A stretch of DNA of 64,000 nucleotides. Origin: Davidsoniella eucalypti (Eukaryota; Ascomycota; Sordariomycetes; Microascales; Ceratocystidaceae). The notes below the pieces were generated by a model. The model worked only from the letters and a program-made list of their open reading frames with translations, had not been told where the DNA came from and did not search any database. The stretch spans positions 218,606 to 282,605 of the forward strand of contig RMBW01000031.1 of assembly GCA_004009845.1 (NCBI GenBank), read 5' to 3'. Below are positions 25,081 through 38,157 of this stretch, one piece after another. A program made the translations under genes and the position numbers. Positions within the stretch are counted from its first letter, which is position 1. Every line of letters begins with the position of its first letter.

Positions 25081-25914
25081 ATGACCGCTAAAGAGATACC
25101 ATCGCCTGATACAGAGCAGGCCGTTGCGACTACAACTGCCATTTTATCTGAGCTCAGCACATCTGAAAGCCCATCGACTCATGCAGAGCCCGAAGACACA
25201 TCTTCTTCTTCTTCTTCTCACAAAAAGCATGCCTGCCCGCCTTCATTCCCCATTCCCAAGCTCGAAGCTCGCTTCTTCGACCTCACCTCTCCCGGGCTCA
25301 AAGCCTTTCTAGACGCCTTCGACGTGACCGATGGCGTATCAGCCGCCGCCGACATTGTTCTGAGAGCCCTATACGTATCCCCAGAATCTGCCGATTGGCA
25401 TCCACCGGATATTGAAGGCATACACATACACCTGCGTGATTTTGACGGCGTGGCCTATACGACCGGCATCGATGCCCAACCCGGGTGGCGCATGGTCGTC
25501 ATATCGACTAAATACATCAACAGCCGCAAAGACACTGTGGATATTGGTCATGAGATTCGCGGTGTGCTCACGCACGAGTTCGTCCATGTATTCCAACATA
25601 ACGGCCATGGCCACTGTCCCGGCGGCTTGATTGAAGGCATCGCAGATTGGGTGCGTCTCAAGGCAGATCTGGCACCACCACATTGGAAGAGACATAGCGA
25701 CTGTGAATGGGATGCGGGCTATGAGAGAACAGGTTACTTCCTAGAGTATCTTACCGATAACTATGGCGATGATCTCGTGCGCAAAATCAACGAAAGACTG
25801 AGAGAACACTGGTCAGAAACAATCTTCTCCGATCTATGTGGTGGCAAGACTGTACATGAGCTATGGTCAGATTACAAAAAGCATCTCAAGTCACAAGAAG
25901 AACAGGCACAGTGA
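25081..25914 (+). CDS. basic secretory protein (PBSP) family metallopeptidase
   Basis: 277 residues, single exon, ATG in context ACAAAAATGACC. After a low-complexity Ser/Thr/Glu-rich N-terminus (about 1-55, with a run of six Ser) comes the basic-secretory-protein domain (about 60-265). It carries the HExxH zinc motif HEFVH (165-169), followed by GGLIEGIADWVRL, the conserved second signature, and YERTGYFLEYL. Plant members are secreted defence-related proteins; here no signal peptide is visible, so a cytosolic or non-classical location is likely. Fungal homologues are common but their substrate is not known. Family assignment is strong, function inferred. Confidence 0.88.
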   Translation: MTAKEIPSPDTEQAVATTTAILSELSTSESPSTHAEPEDTSSSSSSHKKHACPPSFPIPKLEARFFDLTSPGLKAFLDAFDVTDGVSAAADIVLRALYVSPESADWHPPDIEGIHIHLRDFDGVAYTTGIDAQPGWRMVVISTKYINSRKDTVDIGHEIRGVLTHEFVHVFQHNGHGHCPGGLIEGIADWVRLKADLAPPHWKRHSDCEWDAGYERTGYFLEYLTDNYGDDLVRKINERLREHWSETIFSDLCGGKTVHELWSDYKKHLKSQEEQAQ

Positions 25915-26404
25915 AGATCCTTCGTTTTATATAATGAAATTGAAGTTATAGATAGTCCCATAATGAGGATTGATGGCTGGGCTGTTTATATGCTGGAGTC
26001 TGTATCTCCCAAGTGACAATACACAAGCGCGCCGATGACTTTCCCGGGCATCAATCATACTTGATGATTATGGCCACACGGGGATGAAGCTATAGTAATG
26101 GATTGTTTGTTAAGAGGCCTGGGTACCCAACTAGAAGTAAAACCGGTAGAACGCCAATGTGTTAAATACAAATGAAAAGGAGAGAAAATAAAACAATAAA
26201 CATCGCACTTATCAGAAACGGAAGACAATATAGACAAAAGAGCAACAAGCTAATCCAACCCAAAGAGCCTAACGGGTCTAGGAAAACAAATCACAAATAT
26301 AAGGGAAGTGATATCACGGATGGTATAGACACAATATATCACCAGGGGCGGCGGACACCGATATTCCGGGCCATTTTTTTCTTTGGCTAAATGGAGCACA
26401 AAAT
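25915..26404. other. convergent 3' intergenic
   Basis: Space between two converging genes, taken as 3' UTRs. No further gene seen. Confidence 0.5.
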
Positions 26405-27664
26405 CTAAGCAGGAACGTGCATATCGTCGTCACTGACAACACTGCCGATCTCACTCCAGCTTGCGGGTGTGAGCATGCCATCAGTCTGACTAATCACATC
26501 AAAGCGCGAGTCGGCGTTAGAGGCAGTTTCATTCTCATGAGCAACGTCGATGCCAGATCCATCCAAAGATACAGAGTCAGTGGGAGTCATGACATCTTCA
26601 CCTTCTTCGTCATCGTCTTCGTAGCTCACAACAGACGGCTCAGACTGAGTGGACACATCGGCAGCAGGAACAACGTGAGGAGACATGGGCATGGGGGCGA
26701 AAACGTGCTCGTTGCTTTGGTCAGCCCAAGCCTGGATGGAAGCAAAGGTGTCGTTGGGGTTCTGGACTTCGTTGATGTCGCTGAAGGGGTTCATGGGCGA
26801 TTCAGAAGAGGGCGTAGCAACACGGTCGATGGTCATAGAGGAGGCGGTCTCACTGTCGTCATCAAAACCTAGCAGCGGCTGTGGGTGGACGATACCAAGA
26901 GGAGCGTTGTCGCCATGGGCAGAGGCAGAGTAGATATCAGAAGCGTTGTCGTTAGTGGAGCCATCAGCAATAACAGAGGCAGCAGAAGAACCAGCAGTAA
27001 GGCCAGAGATAGAAGCAGAAGACATGGCGGTGTAGAAAGACGAGTCCAGTCCACGAGGCTGCGGCTCGCCACGGCGACGAAGGCCAGAACCCTCGCCGCG
27101 GACGTTAGCACCAGAATTGTAAACATATGCACCTTGGGCAGCGTTCTTGTCGGGTTTCAGGAAATCATCAAAGCTAGTTCCGGAACCCCGGCGGGCTGGT
27201 GGGAGCAGGCGGTTTTGGGGAACAGAGTTATCGAAGTTATCAGAGAAGGCATCGGTGGAAGCAGCGGCGGCCTGGCGGGCCTCTTCGGTTTTCTTTGACT
27301 CGTGGATAGCTTTCCAGTAGTTGAGCTCTTCGGTCTGGCGCTGGCGGGCTTCTTCGGTGACGTCATTGTTATCGTGGTCTGTTTCGGGGGTCTGCGTAGC
27401 ATCACTGTCGCGGCGGCTGCGATTGCGGTATTGCGATGACATCATAAAGCCATCGGCATCTTCGGGACGGTTGTACATAGGCTCGCGATATTCATCGTCG
27501 TCATCGGCAAAGGCGCCGCGCCGGCCTTGCATAGCCTCGGTAAAGCGGCGACGCATGTTATCGGCATAACGCCGGACTTCTGGGTTCTCGTAGATTATGA
27601 TTGCAGCGGCTACAGCCACGGTCACGGCAATCACGCCGGCTGAGACGGCCACGGGGTTAGTCAT
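26405..27664 (-). CDS. acidic single-pass membrane protein, fungal conserved type
   Basis: 419 residues from the ATG at 27664 (context GCCACCATGACT). The frame is open further upstream, but the extension is a pyrimidine-rich leader, so this ATG is preferred. A hydrophobic helix at about residues 4-24 (VSAGVIAVTVAVAAAIIIY) is followed by a short basic juxtamembrane part (EVRRYADNMRRRF). The remainder is a long acidic, Ser/Asn/Asp-rich, probably disordered tail. The start resembles a class of uncharacterised fungal proteins with an N-terminal anchor and NPEVR-type motif. No enzymatic domain visible; function unknown. Confidence 0.8.
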   Translation of the reverse strand: MTNPVAVSAGVIAVTVAVAAAIIIYENPEVRRYADNMRRRFTEAMQGRRGAFADDDDEYREPMYNRPEDADGFMMSSQYRNRSRRDSDATQTPETDHDNNDVTEEARQRQTEELNYWKAIHESKKTEEARQAAAASTDAFSDNFDNSVPQNRLLPPARRGSGTSFDDFLKPDKNAAQGAYVYNSGANVRGEGSGLRRRGEPQPRGLDSSFYTAMSSASISGLTAGSSAASVIADGSTNDNASDIYSASAHGDNAPLGIVHPQPLLGFDDDSETASSMTIDRVATPSSESPMNPFSDINEVQNPNDTFASIQAWADQSNEHVFAPMPMSPHVVPAADVSTQSEPSVVSYEDDDEEGEDVMTPTDSVSLDGSGIDVAHENETASNADSRFDVISQTDGMLTPASWSEIGSVVSDDDMHVPA

Positions 27665-30600
27665 GGTGGCGACTCGATGGAGATTGGAGAATATGGGTTG
27701 GTATAGGTAAGAGACGATATATGGCGAGAGGCTGATCAGATGGTGTGAGAAAATAGAGGAAGATAAGAAAAAACAAGGACGGTTGGAAGAGAGAAAGAGG
27801 AATGAATAATAAGGCGGTCGCAACAGCCCTCACAGATAGAAAGAAGCTGGGCACAAAATCAGCAGAGCTAGGTTATGGGGCTACGAAATAAATTCAGGGC
27901 CTAGAGGCTTCTGTAAGCGGTAGGCCTCCTCTGCCACCACTATAGCTCAACAAAACGCCCGACACTACCGTGAGAGGAAGAATGCAAACAGGACAAAGCA
28001 CCAGAAGACAAAAGTTGATGAATGGGCTGAGTGCTAAGCAAGTATATTGCGAGGCAGCCTAAACAAACTAGCACAATCAGACGCTTAAGCAAAGAGCAAC
28101 AGTCCCAAACTCGGCAATGTCAAGAAGGCAATGAGGGCAAGCGCAAAAGACTAGAAAAAAGCGGCCCATGCTTCAGATACGTCTGCCTAGAACACTTCGG
28201 ATATTCGGTTGCGTTAGGCACTTGAAAGAGCCGCCACAGCCCCAGATTTAGCACCCAATTCTTTCGTCCCAACGTTGTTCTTTTCGTGGCGCCAGAAGCC
28301 TTTTTCGGTGGCAAACTACAAGACGTGATTCGCTGGCTGCTTCCTCTGCTTCCGTGGTTCTGGTATAATCTGATATAGGGTTGAGATGGGGGTTTGGTTT
28401 TGATGGTGGACAATGCTAGACGGTATACTTTTCTTTTCTTTCGCAAAGCTTACCTTTGACTACTATCAGTGGAATCGGCATAGTGCCAGGGCCAGTGTAA
28501 AAAATCGGGTTTGTGTGCGAGCTGTAGCTAGCCTGGTAGACTTCCTGACTAAGCTTTTTCTTACACTCGGCTTATACTGGGGCTGCTGTTCAAGGCGTAA
28601 ACAAAGATGACGAGGACAAAGAAAGAGTGTGAATACCAGCAAGACGGACAAAGACTGGCAAAGTGCGCCCTCGACGATATTTAGATAGAAGAAAGAAGAG
28701 AGAGAAAGGGAAAGAAAGGGATTAGATGAAAGAAGGGAAGGAAAACGGCAAATGTGATCAAAGATAAGGAACAAGAAAAAAGAGGAAATCAATGCGTGTC
28801 ACTCTCGCTTTTCCAGAGAAAGAAACACTAGACTATTGCAGTCCTAGCCAATATCGATCGAGCCCGTCCACTCAGACACAAACACGCACACGCATATACT
28901 TTTATATGCCAGGGATAACAACGGAAGCAAGCCTTTTGTTTTTTTAGTTGAACGAGATGTCTGATGTGTAGGCAGTGTACAACTAAGTCAAGGCGGAAGC
29001 TCCTGTTGTTACAGCAGAACCGTGACAGGAGAGCAAAAAAGGAAGTGAGAATAGTCTTGGCTAGTCGATTAAGAGACGAGAAAACTGACACAAAAAGAGC
29101 ATGTGCGTATATATCTCTCTCTATAGTTCTATGCTCGGATGAACAGAAAAATAAGCAAAACAACTAAAACTCGAGCCTACCTGACATTTGGCGGGTGCAT
29201 GTCGATAAATATACAGGATAGCTAGCACACGAAACATCATAAGCAAGCACAACCAACGTGGGCAGACAGACCCCCGTAAATATACATCCATCCCATTAAA
29301 CCCATGGCCAAACACGGACACAGATAGCACTGTATTGTATCAGTATTGCCCTGGCCAAGCGTCGCATCAGGCTCGAACCTAGTCTAGTTGCCTTTCGTTA
29401 GTAGTAGTGGTAGGTAGATACTGCCCTCTGTCTCTTTCTTTCTTGTCTCGCTTGGTGTGCTTCAGTTGTATGTATGTACCCCATCCAGGCCCTGTTACCC
29501 CCTCCATGACGTCTATTTTCAGGTGCTATCCGTGCTTTTAGAAACACCTGGAGCTATACGCACAAACGACGCATTGTGTTCGTTTGTCTGCGTATAATTG
29601 CGCGACTAATGAGGCGTTTTATCGTGGCTGTTGCTTACACCCGCTTCATCTGCAACCGACATCCCAATTCATAGCTTCATAGCTTCATAGCTACAACACC
29701 GTCTCGTGGCAATATATCAGATTGAATATCAAGACCTAATTTCCCCTCTCGTGCCATATATGTACAGGGTTTAATCGCCCATTCATCATTCACCCTATTC
29801 TGCAGCTAGTCGCGATACGATTCACAATGTAAGAAGGTTTGGGCCGCGGGAACAGGATCTGATTCTTGTTCCGCTGGCAAGGCTTTCTTTCCTTGATGAG
29901 CCGTACAGTCCGTATGGTATCAACGTGTGTGAGTGCTTCCCGGCACTAATCGATTATGCAGGCTGTAGAGCCCCATTCCGTGTCGCGGGCAGGATTATAC
30001 TCGTAGACTATATATTGCGTGGAACCGCGACTCTAGCTCAAGAATACAACTATGGCGCCGAGTCGATATTCCTATAACATGCCAGGCTAGTTTCAGCTGG
30101 GATTGGCTTGATACATCAATCAGCTTTAGGCGCTGTTAGGTCGCTCGCTATTCACCGTATTCTTACAACTGCTTGACCAAACCAACATGAGCGATGCAAA
30201 CGGAAGAGGCGACAGTCAAAGAAATATAGAGTTCAAGGTTGCAGTGACAGCAAACATAGCGTGACATTGTATGCAGAATGCGCTTGCATTGCCTACAAAT
30301 ATATGCAAGTAACTACCATGAACAGGTCGGTATTCAATCGTACTGCCTTCATTTGTATATACATGCCGTCCAACGAGATGATAGGCCAGGGATATGGCTT
30401 GATATTAGACAGACTTTGAGAAATGAATTCAACATATATATGGTAGAGACGACAGAATCGAGCAACTCAAAAAATAAAGGGCACCAAGATGCGTTCATTG
30501 AGAGTACCGTTGTCCAAAACAGTTGGTCATGGGCAATTCGAAAAAGGCGGTGTCCCAAATAGGTCTATCTCGGTGCAGATATCTTTTGGAAGAGTCTCTT

Positions 30601-31729
30601 TTTGTACATGTAAGTGGTCTGGCGAGGGATATTTTATGTCAAATTAGTTATTAGGGTTTGTTGTGACTGATCTATCTGTATACGTGTAACCCTGTAGAAA
30701 CAAAGGTAGGGTTACTGGGGTCACTCCCGTGTTGCACTAAGAAGAAGTGATGATATGACTAACCAGTCTAAAGAAAAAGAACGGCTAGAGAAAATACTTG
30801 CCGAATTACGGATTAGAAACAAGGGAATGCCATTATTTCCACATGTATGAGTAGTGGTATGTTGGAATAATGACGTGCCAAAACTATTTATTTAGTATTA
30901 GTTAGTGTATTTATTTATGGAGTCATGAAGATTTTGTGCACAAAAATTCGATGCTTACTTAGATTGAAGAATCAAGGAAATCAAAATACTAGAAAAAACT
31001 AGATCTACCTCTTTCTTTGCTTACGGGACATACAAAACATAACGTAAGGGTAGATATTTTATGACAGCTCTTTTTTTTTCTTTTTTTTTTTTTCTGGGGG
31101 GTGAATTTATGATGTATTCAAGTGGAAAAGAAAATACCATGCGATATTATGAGGATATAATAAGATATAGACAAGCGAATGGAAAATAAAAAGAAACAGT
31201 AATAGCTAGCGCCTTGCTTTGGTAAGAAAACTTATCTGACCCAAAATCCATATCGAATCTAGGATATTTGTGGGTGCTTTTTGGAAAATGTTGAGTCGTC
31301 GTTAAAAATAGGAAAAAAAAAAGAGATATGTAGATGAAGAAGGAATTGCCAAAAGAGTACCAAAAGTTCGTGATCGACGTGAAAAATAACGAGAAGCAAG
31401 AAAAAAAAAAAGAGGAAGAACCGTGCGCATTTCCGTAGGAGATTCCTATATTTTTTTATTTCTCTCACAGAATCTCAAGGCCAAGATTTTCCTCTCCTCT
31501 CCATTCCACTCCATCTTTCAAGCTAAGCGGCTAGTCGTAGCTTTTTGGATGAAGAGGAGGGAAAGATAGAGCAAGAATTTTGCCATAGAAAAAAAGAGAC
31601 TCGGTGAGGGTTGATAAGAATAAAAAAGCACGGGCCAAGCCAATGACGTCCACTATCCCTTCAGCTTCGATCAACGACTTCCAGGACTCTTGTTTCTGGG
31701 GCAAGAAGAAGCGAAGAAAAGAGAAGCAT
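27665..31729. other. intergenic region
   Basis: Over 4 kb without a supportable gene. Open frames are short, AT-rich or pyrimidine-biased and lack motifs. Simple tandem CATAGCTT occurs near 29670. The first ~300 bp is probably the promoter of the membrane-protein gene. Confidence 0.5.
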
Positions 31730-32208
31730 TTATAGCTGGGGGGCAGTCTCGGTAACCTTCTCACGGGTAGCCTTTTCACGCTCACTAAAAAAAAAAAAAC
31801 GAGGAAGAGTTTTAGCCATCGTACAGTTTATGTACATTGTGTGTTATATGAGAGAAATAGCGTAAAAGGAGCCCGAAAATATTCAACGACCGGTGTATCC
31901 GATAGTGAGCGAAAAAAACCGCTCTTGATATGCCATTTAGGGTTACGTCAGGGTTGCCAACCAACCGCCGGATAGCACGACTGCTTGACGATCTTTATTT
32001 CTCTCTTTTTCTTTTCTTTTTTTTTTGCTCGGGAAGAATGGGAACAAAGAAGAGCAACTTACTGGGCAGCGCGGTCCTTCAGAACACACTCGTACTTCTT
32101 GCCGCCAGTGGAAACGACAAACTTGACCTTGCCCTTCTCGATGTGGTTGGCAAGGGTGGAGATGTGAGCCTCGTTGGCATCAGTGGCGGGGTTGGTAGAG
32201 CCAGACAT
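31730..32208 (-). CDS. 66-residue conserved-looking small protein, two exons
   Basis: Exon 1 is 32208-32063 (MSGSTNPATDANEAHISTLA...DRAA) and exon 2 is 31784-31730 (HEREKATREKVTETAPQL). The intron is 278 bp, with donor GTAAGT and an acceptor preceded by a run of 13 T. Splicing joins the codons exactly (CA|T giving His). Exon 1 has strong fungal codon bias (GCC, AAC, AAG, CTT), as in highly expressed genes, and the product is charged, soluble and without a signal peptide. I recognise the general form (small fungal protein with KKYECVLKDRAA) but not a function. Confidence 0.75.
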
Positions 32209-35200
32209 TGTGAGAAAGAAGAAGAGTATAAAGAAAGACCGGCGGAGTTGCGTTGTGCAGAGACGAAATATAGAAGCAAGTTTTCAAGTTATGTATGAAA
32301 AAGATCAATGTAGACGGAGAGAGAGGAAAGGGAAAGAAATAGACGGGGCTCCGGTGGCCTTTTTATGGCCCGACTAGTCTTAGAGTAGTTGGAAGTGTTA
32401 GGCGGCGTCCCTTGTTTTTTTGCCCTTCTTTTACTTCTCTTCTTTACTTGTAACTTATGTTCCTTTTCCTGCCAAGGAACTCTCAGTAGTTACTAACCAA
32501 AATTCTCCCCTGTTTCTGTTGCGAATTATAGTGTGGACTACGACATGTAGACAAGGAACATTGTACTAGGTCACAAACCAGTTCCAGCCTTCAAATCAAG
32601 AGAGACGCAAGAAAAATTGTCTGTGTAGTAATTGGATGAGCTACTTGGCGTCTGGTGGGCTTCATCGGGGCCCCATTGGCCCCATCCCTGGTCTCTTCCT
32701 CTTCCTCCTCCTCCGCTTGTCTATAGACCTCCGCCCATATGCTTGGAAGGAGCGAGTATCCGAGCTGTTTTTTTGGCAGTGATTTGTTATGCTTGTAATT
32801 ATAGGCGCTTTTTACTTATTCCTCTTCTTATTTTTCTCTGGGGAAGGAAGAAGGGCTCAAGCTTCCTACGAAGGAGTTGGCTTGGTCGGTCTGTTCGATT
32901 CATACTACCTCTCTTCTTGTTGGAATTCTCGGGATCTTGGGAAATACGATTTGAGACATGATAGAGAGAAACCAATAGGCTAAGCGCAAATCGGCTGTTG
33001 CATACTCAACATAAAAGGCCTGGAAGCAGCCTCAACAACGAGATAGAATCCCCCAAAACAATATCTTTACCGCTTTACAACTAGTTGGCACATGCTTACT
33101 TGCAAGCCTCTTCTTAAAGCCCTTTCCCGCTTGTTCGGCGGTCCGTTCGCCTGTTTGCATTGCATTGCATGGCGGCGATCAATCTGTCTAATCACGATGG
33201 ATAGGATGTTAGATTCTATTGTGGTTATATCGTCTTTGGCTACTAGGACACATAATCTGAGATGGGGGGGGGGGGGGGGGGGGGGGGATAAGCACATCCG
33301 GAGACGCCCGTCTGGCTCTAATCTTATCATACCAGAGAGAAGAGCGTTGCCAGGAAAATAAATCATGAACTCCGGTCAAAAGCGATGCCTCGATGACACT
33401 ATGTGCTATATTGCATCGTGATATAGGCATGTCCAGGCCAACAGAAACCCCACCTCCTTCTCCAAGATCTGATACCATATCTGTTTGTAGATAGTGGCTA
33501 CCTTTTTCTTGGGATTTGTGGTTGGCCGGAGACGGCCTCTTTCTTTCTGTAGCAAAATGGTGTTAGTCTGCATTATCCTCAATATTCGCTCGAGTCTGTG
33601 ACTATATGTATGTCTGCTGCCCCAAAAATAACTCTTAAATATGACTCGTGAAACGCTGTTAGGATATATAAATGACTCGGAATGTGGTTCAGTGAAGAAA
33701 CAAGACGAAACAAAACAAGAACCCTTCTTTTATTCTCCCACTGAAACATTCCGAGTAGGCGGTCACATTTTTTTTAATATAGTTTATCTCTAGTGAGACA
33801 TAACCACCTTGTTCCAGTCCACCTACAAACAGATGGGAAGCAATTCCCACCCTACTTGTCTAAGACAACGATAGCCAACTATACCGCCATGACGACCTCC
33901 CAGAAAGAGCAACTACCCGTTGAAGGCCATACCGCGGCAGTTGCGGTCATGGCCGGCCCGTGACCAAAAAAAAAACCGGAGCCGCCGCATAAATAACATA
34001 CGGAGTATTAAGTACCGGTACGCAGCAACTCAATTTAATAGAGCAGGATGTTGATATGCGATAATTTTCTTTTTTTTGTCTGCATCCTTCTTTCCCTTTC
34101 TATCTGATCTTGAGAAAAATAAAGGCGGCTCTTCCTGCCATCCTACTCGGTTTTGCCCTATAGCAAGTTGGCCGAGATATGTAACCTTGATTTGAATATG
34201 CAAGATAAAAGGTTAGTCAGACGAATAGATAAGTATGTCGTTGCATCTGGTGCTCCTTTTCTTCTCTTTTAACGCCTAGATCGGCCGTTTATATAGATAG
34301 TTTCCCCTTGAGACTACCCCAAAGTACGAATAGAAAAATAAGAGAGACCAACGCAAAAGCCAAGCACTAGTGCACATGCATATCTGTATATGTATATGTG
34401 TACCCCTCTTTCTCTTTTCTGGGGGCAGCTACTAATTTTACGTCGTTCCGACTGGCTAGCTTAAGCCATTGGTGACTCTCGTATTTTCGCTAGGCTTAAT
34501 GTCTAGATCAGGCCAAAATTTGCAAGTATGTTATGGGTAATATATATGCTGTCATATGGCCAAAAACTATGTGGCGATTAAATATATAGATGCCGATTAT
34601 TTATCCATTTTGCTTTTCGCTTTTTCCTCGAAGGGGGAAAAAAAAGAAAAAGAATGCTTAAATGCTTCCATATCCCTTCCAAAATGCTTCTCGACGTTCT
34701 TTATAATAGCACAGTTTTTTTGCAATTTTCAACTCGATAAATATTACCAATTCTTTGGTTAACAGATCATATCTATACGAAAGGTTTGCTCTAACTTAAT
34801 ATTTCATCTTTACGGAAATCTTTGAGTGACGTCTAGGATAGCAAATTTCTTGGCGCAGCGCTTCGACTTTATCTTTTTACTAAATTGAACTTCATTACAT
34901 GTAAAACGTATAATGTGGAGAGTGAATTATTTGTATGTATTGCAAACGAGGGGACTCTCCGCCAAGACGTTCAACTCCAACGTGACAGCGTTAAGTTTAA
35001 TATATAAGCATAAGTCATATAGAACGCAAAATAAATGCCGCCTCGTTTGCTATGTTTATCTTATATGTATTATTCTCCCATTTTATCATTAGCTAACATT
35101 TCATGTAATACAACAGTAACTTTCTTGGCAGGAGGCTTAGCGAACCATGCTGGTTTACTGACTTGCTATTTAGATTTGTTCTAGACTTCTTACGATGCTC

Positions 35201-36469
35201 AGAAACTCTATATAGACGGACTAAATTGAGAACTATAAATGAATGAGATGGTCACATTAATGCACCCTCAAGATTATCATTATCATCACAAATAGTGACA
35301 TATTTTTATAGCTCAATATCTTTAATATGGCCGTACTAGGTACCTGATATCTTTGTGATTTGATATTATTCTATTGGCTTACCATAGCCTGTTCTTAATA
35401 TTGAATTATTAGTGGTCCAAAAGTATTTTAGAAACGCATGGGATATTGAAATAGATATTACCAAAACGAGTCTATATTGCAACGAAAAAGTGACATATTG
35501 TGGATTGTAACACAAACCGCCATGAGGATATACCCATGTAAGACAAGTTTTGTTAGATGCGGTGATAACCATTATCCAATAGTTTAATAGATGAAACGTG
35601 ATATAGAAAACCCAATCGTTATGTATTTATTTAGATGCATTTTTGGCCGCGGGTTTTTCATTATTGCGTATGGTATTTGCCTGATTCGTGTTTCAAAGAA
35701 TGAAGAACCAACCCGTTTTGAGATGTTAAGACATGTTTTGTTTATTAATAAGGGTAACTATACCTATATAAATAGAAAGTTAGAAAGGGTTGATTCACAA
35801 TATTTCAAGTACTAGATATCTATCAACACACAACTATGTGAGCTTGTCCCTCAGAAAATAAAATGACGACATAAATGATACATCTGTAATCTGTCACGTC
35901 AGACCAGCGGGATCATGAAGGGCATATGACACATACATATCTGTAGTATGAATCGAGACAACCTACTTTAGATGAGACATCACATCAAGCATTCTATACT
36001 GAATTTTCAGAATGATATATAATATGGCTACTAATAAATATCATCGCCTTGCACAACATGATACATGATTCTAGTAACTATACACATAGTTATACAAAGT
36101 TATATGTATTTATTGCTCTTTTACGTCTACCTACTGTTTTCGCGGCAATACGACAGCCTATTCCGAACATGAGCGACTAGCTAATGTAATCTTCCAACCA
36201 ACTCGCGAGCGGTCAACAAATTCAGGTGTGCATAGACCGAACTTCTGTCTTGACTTTCTCGGGTTCAGCACTGAGACCAAGATAGCTCTCTGTCTAGTAC
36301 AAGTAGAGGTATTTGTTTACGCCTTTTACTATCTTACGTCTGTCTACTTACTGAGGGTTGTCAAGTACACACCCCCTTATCGGAAGGTGGGGCAAAAAAA
36401 GCAGGAGAAACGGATGGGAAGGAAAAAAGAAAAAGTGATGCATCCGCTGGATGCCGATGCTATCATGTC
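32209..36469. other. intergenic region with a 24-G tract
   Basis: No protein gene supported; beyond 34 kb the sequence is very AT-rich. The only salient feature is an uninterrupted run of 24 G at 33264-33287. Confidence 0.5.
33264..33287 (+). repeat. poly-G mononucleotide tract (24 G)
   Basis: Uninterrupted G run in otherwise AT-rich DNA. Capable of G-quadruplex formation in principle, and prone to length error in sequencing. Confidence 0.95.
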
Positions 36470-36555
36470 GGGCTCCGCCGGGGTTCGAACCCGGGGCCTC
36501 TTGCAGTTTGAGTTGATGTCCCAAAGCAAGAATCGTACCACTAGACCACAGAGCC
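36470..36555 (-). tRNA. tRNA-Pro(TGG) with intron
   Basis: On - the gene begins GGCTCTGTGGTCTAGTGGTA. Acceptor GGCTCTG pairs with CGGAGCC; the discriminator is C. Anticodon stem CTTGC/GCAAG has loop TTTGGG with anticodon TGG. The T-arm is CCGGG-TTCGAAC-CCCGG. About 13-14 extra nt between the anticodon loop and its 3' stem are the usual nuclear tRNA intron. Confidence 0.92.
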
Positions 36556-38157
36556 CTGATTCTTGATATAGGCGTATTTAAATGGCTATATAGCTGAGGT
36601 TTGCAAACGCGGAATATTTTTGGTACATTGCATTGGTCGGCTTGCTTTAACCCGTTAATGGTACAGTTAGCGTTTAAGAAATGATGGAAGGACACTGTAT
36701 ACATTTAATTATCGATTTCATAGTCAGTTGTGTCTTGTGACACATGGTGTTTATATACACATACTGTACGTATATAGTATAGCTTAGTTTTTGGTAATAT
36801 TTAAGTTTTTTTTTCCTTTAAGCAGCTTGACGTCGGCTGGCAGCTGTCAGTCAGCTAGCCCTTGTACATATATATGACAACCCTCTATTCCGTAACCCTA
36901 CCAACTAATCAGAGTTTTTTCACCATCTAACAGAAATTATCGCAAAAAATCATAATTACTGGAAATTTTGAAATATGTAAATTTATCAAAAAAGCAGAAT
37001 AAAGATACTAATCTTGTTGAGATGGTCGACAGGGCAATAGTGACAAAATACATATTTGCGGTATCATATATTGTATTGAAATGGCATCGTAAATTGGCTT
37101 TATTGAGTATATATATATACATATTGTAGTTAGTAGGAGTTGCATACATTTATAACTTCACTTTCCAAACTTGTCCGCATTTAGCGTTCGGAATGTGAGC
37201 CTATTCCTTTTTTTCCCCGAATGTGGAAAGAGAAAATGAGGAGGCTACAAAAACCTTGCTAAGCAATTGACATTTGCTCATAGTTGAGCAAGGCACTGTT
37301 CGCAAGCAGAATTAGCGGCTTGTTCACAAAGTTATCACCGAGCTCCGAAAGAAAGTGGCTCGTCTTCCGAGCAGTAAGAAGCTGTTGACGAGCCAATCAT
37401 CAGTCGATTGACTTAGCTTGTGTTTTGGTGGGGTTCAATGTGGGCTTATGCTACTTGGACTAGAGGAAGTTCTGTAAACAACCCACTAAAACACTGGGAT
37501 TAACGCCTAGAAATCAATCAACGGGATGGAATTGGCTGGTAGTCAGCCGCTAATTAGGAAAGAGGTTAAAGAATCGAGGATGAAATTCGGGGAGAAACCC
37601 AAAGTATATATTTTTTGGCTGTTGCTATTGTGGTATTTACCGGCGTTGCAGTTAAAAGCTCGGCTTCTTTTCGATGTTATTCTCAGAGCCGAGTAGACGT
37701 ACTTTCGCTCATACTAGAGTGAGTGCTTTTATGTTTATACTATGTGAGATTTGGAGGGCCATACTCGGGATTTCATTTGTGTGAGCCAAGCCGACATCTT
37801 AAGCAAGAAAGATATGCATGACATATATTGTTTTGATTGCCAGACAGTAGCTACATAGCCAGCTACCAAGTAAACATCAAATATAAGTTCGTTCTCTTCA
37901 TCGTAGAGAGAGCTATATTTGCTCCAGAAACCGTGCTTTTATAAGACCTTTTACAAGCCATCCAAGGCGACTGATCCTTCTAGCGCCATTTTTTTCGTCG
38001 CTCGCTATTCTTCCCGAATTCTACCCCGAAATTTATTTAACTTCCTCTTCTTTTCTTTTTTTCATCTTTTCGCCCTCCCTCGACTTTGAGTATTTTGCTG
38101 ATTCTCAGTCTTGAATTCTTTACCCAGACACATCTCCTCCTTATCACTTCTTCGAAA
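36556..38157. other. intergenic region upstream of IDH2
   Basis: No gene seen. The last 100 bp before the IDH2 start is pyrimidine-rich (TTCCTCTTCTTTTC), a common fungal core-promoter feature. Confidence 0.5.
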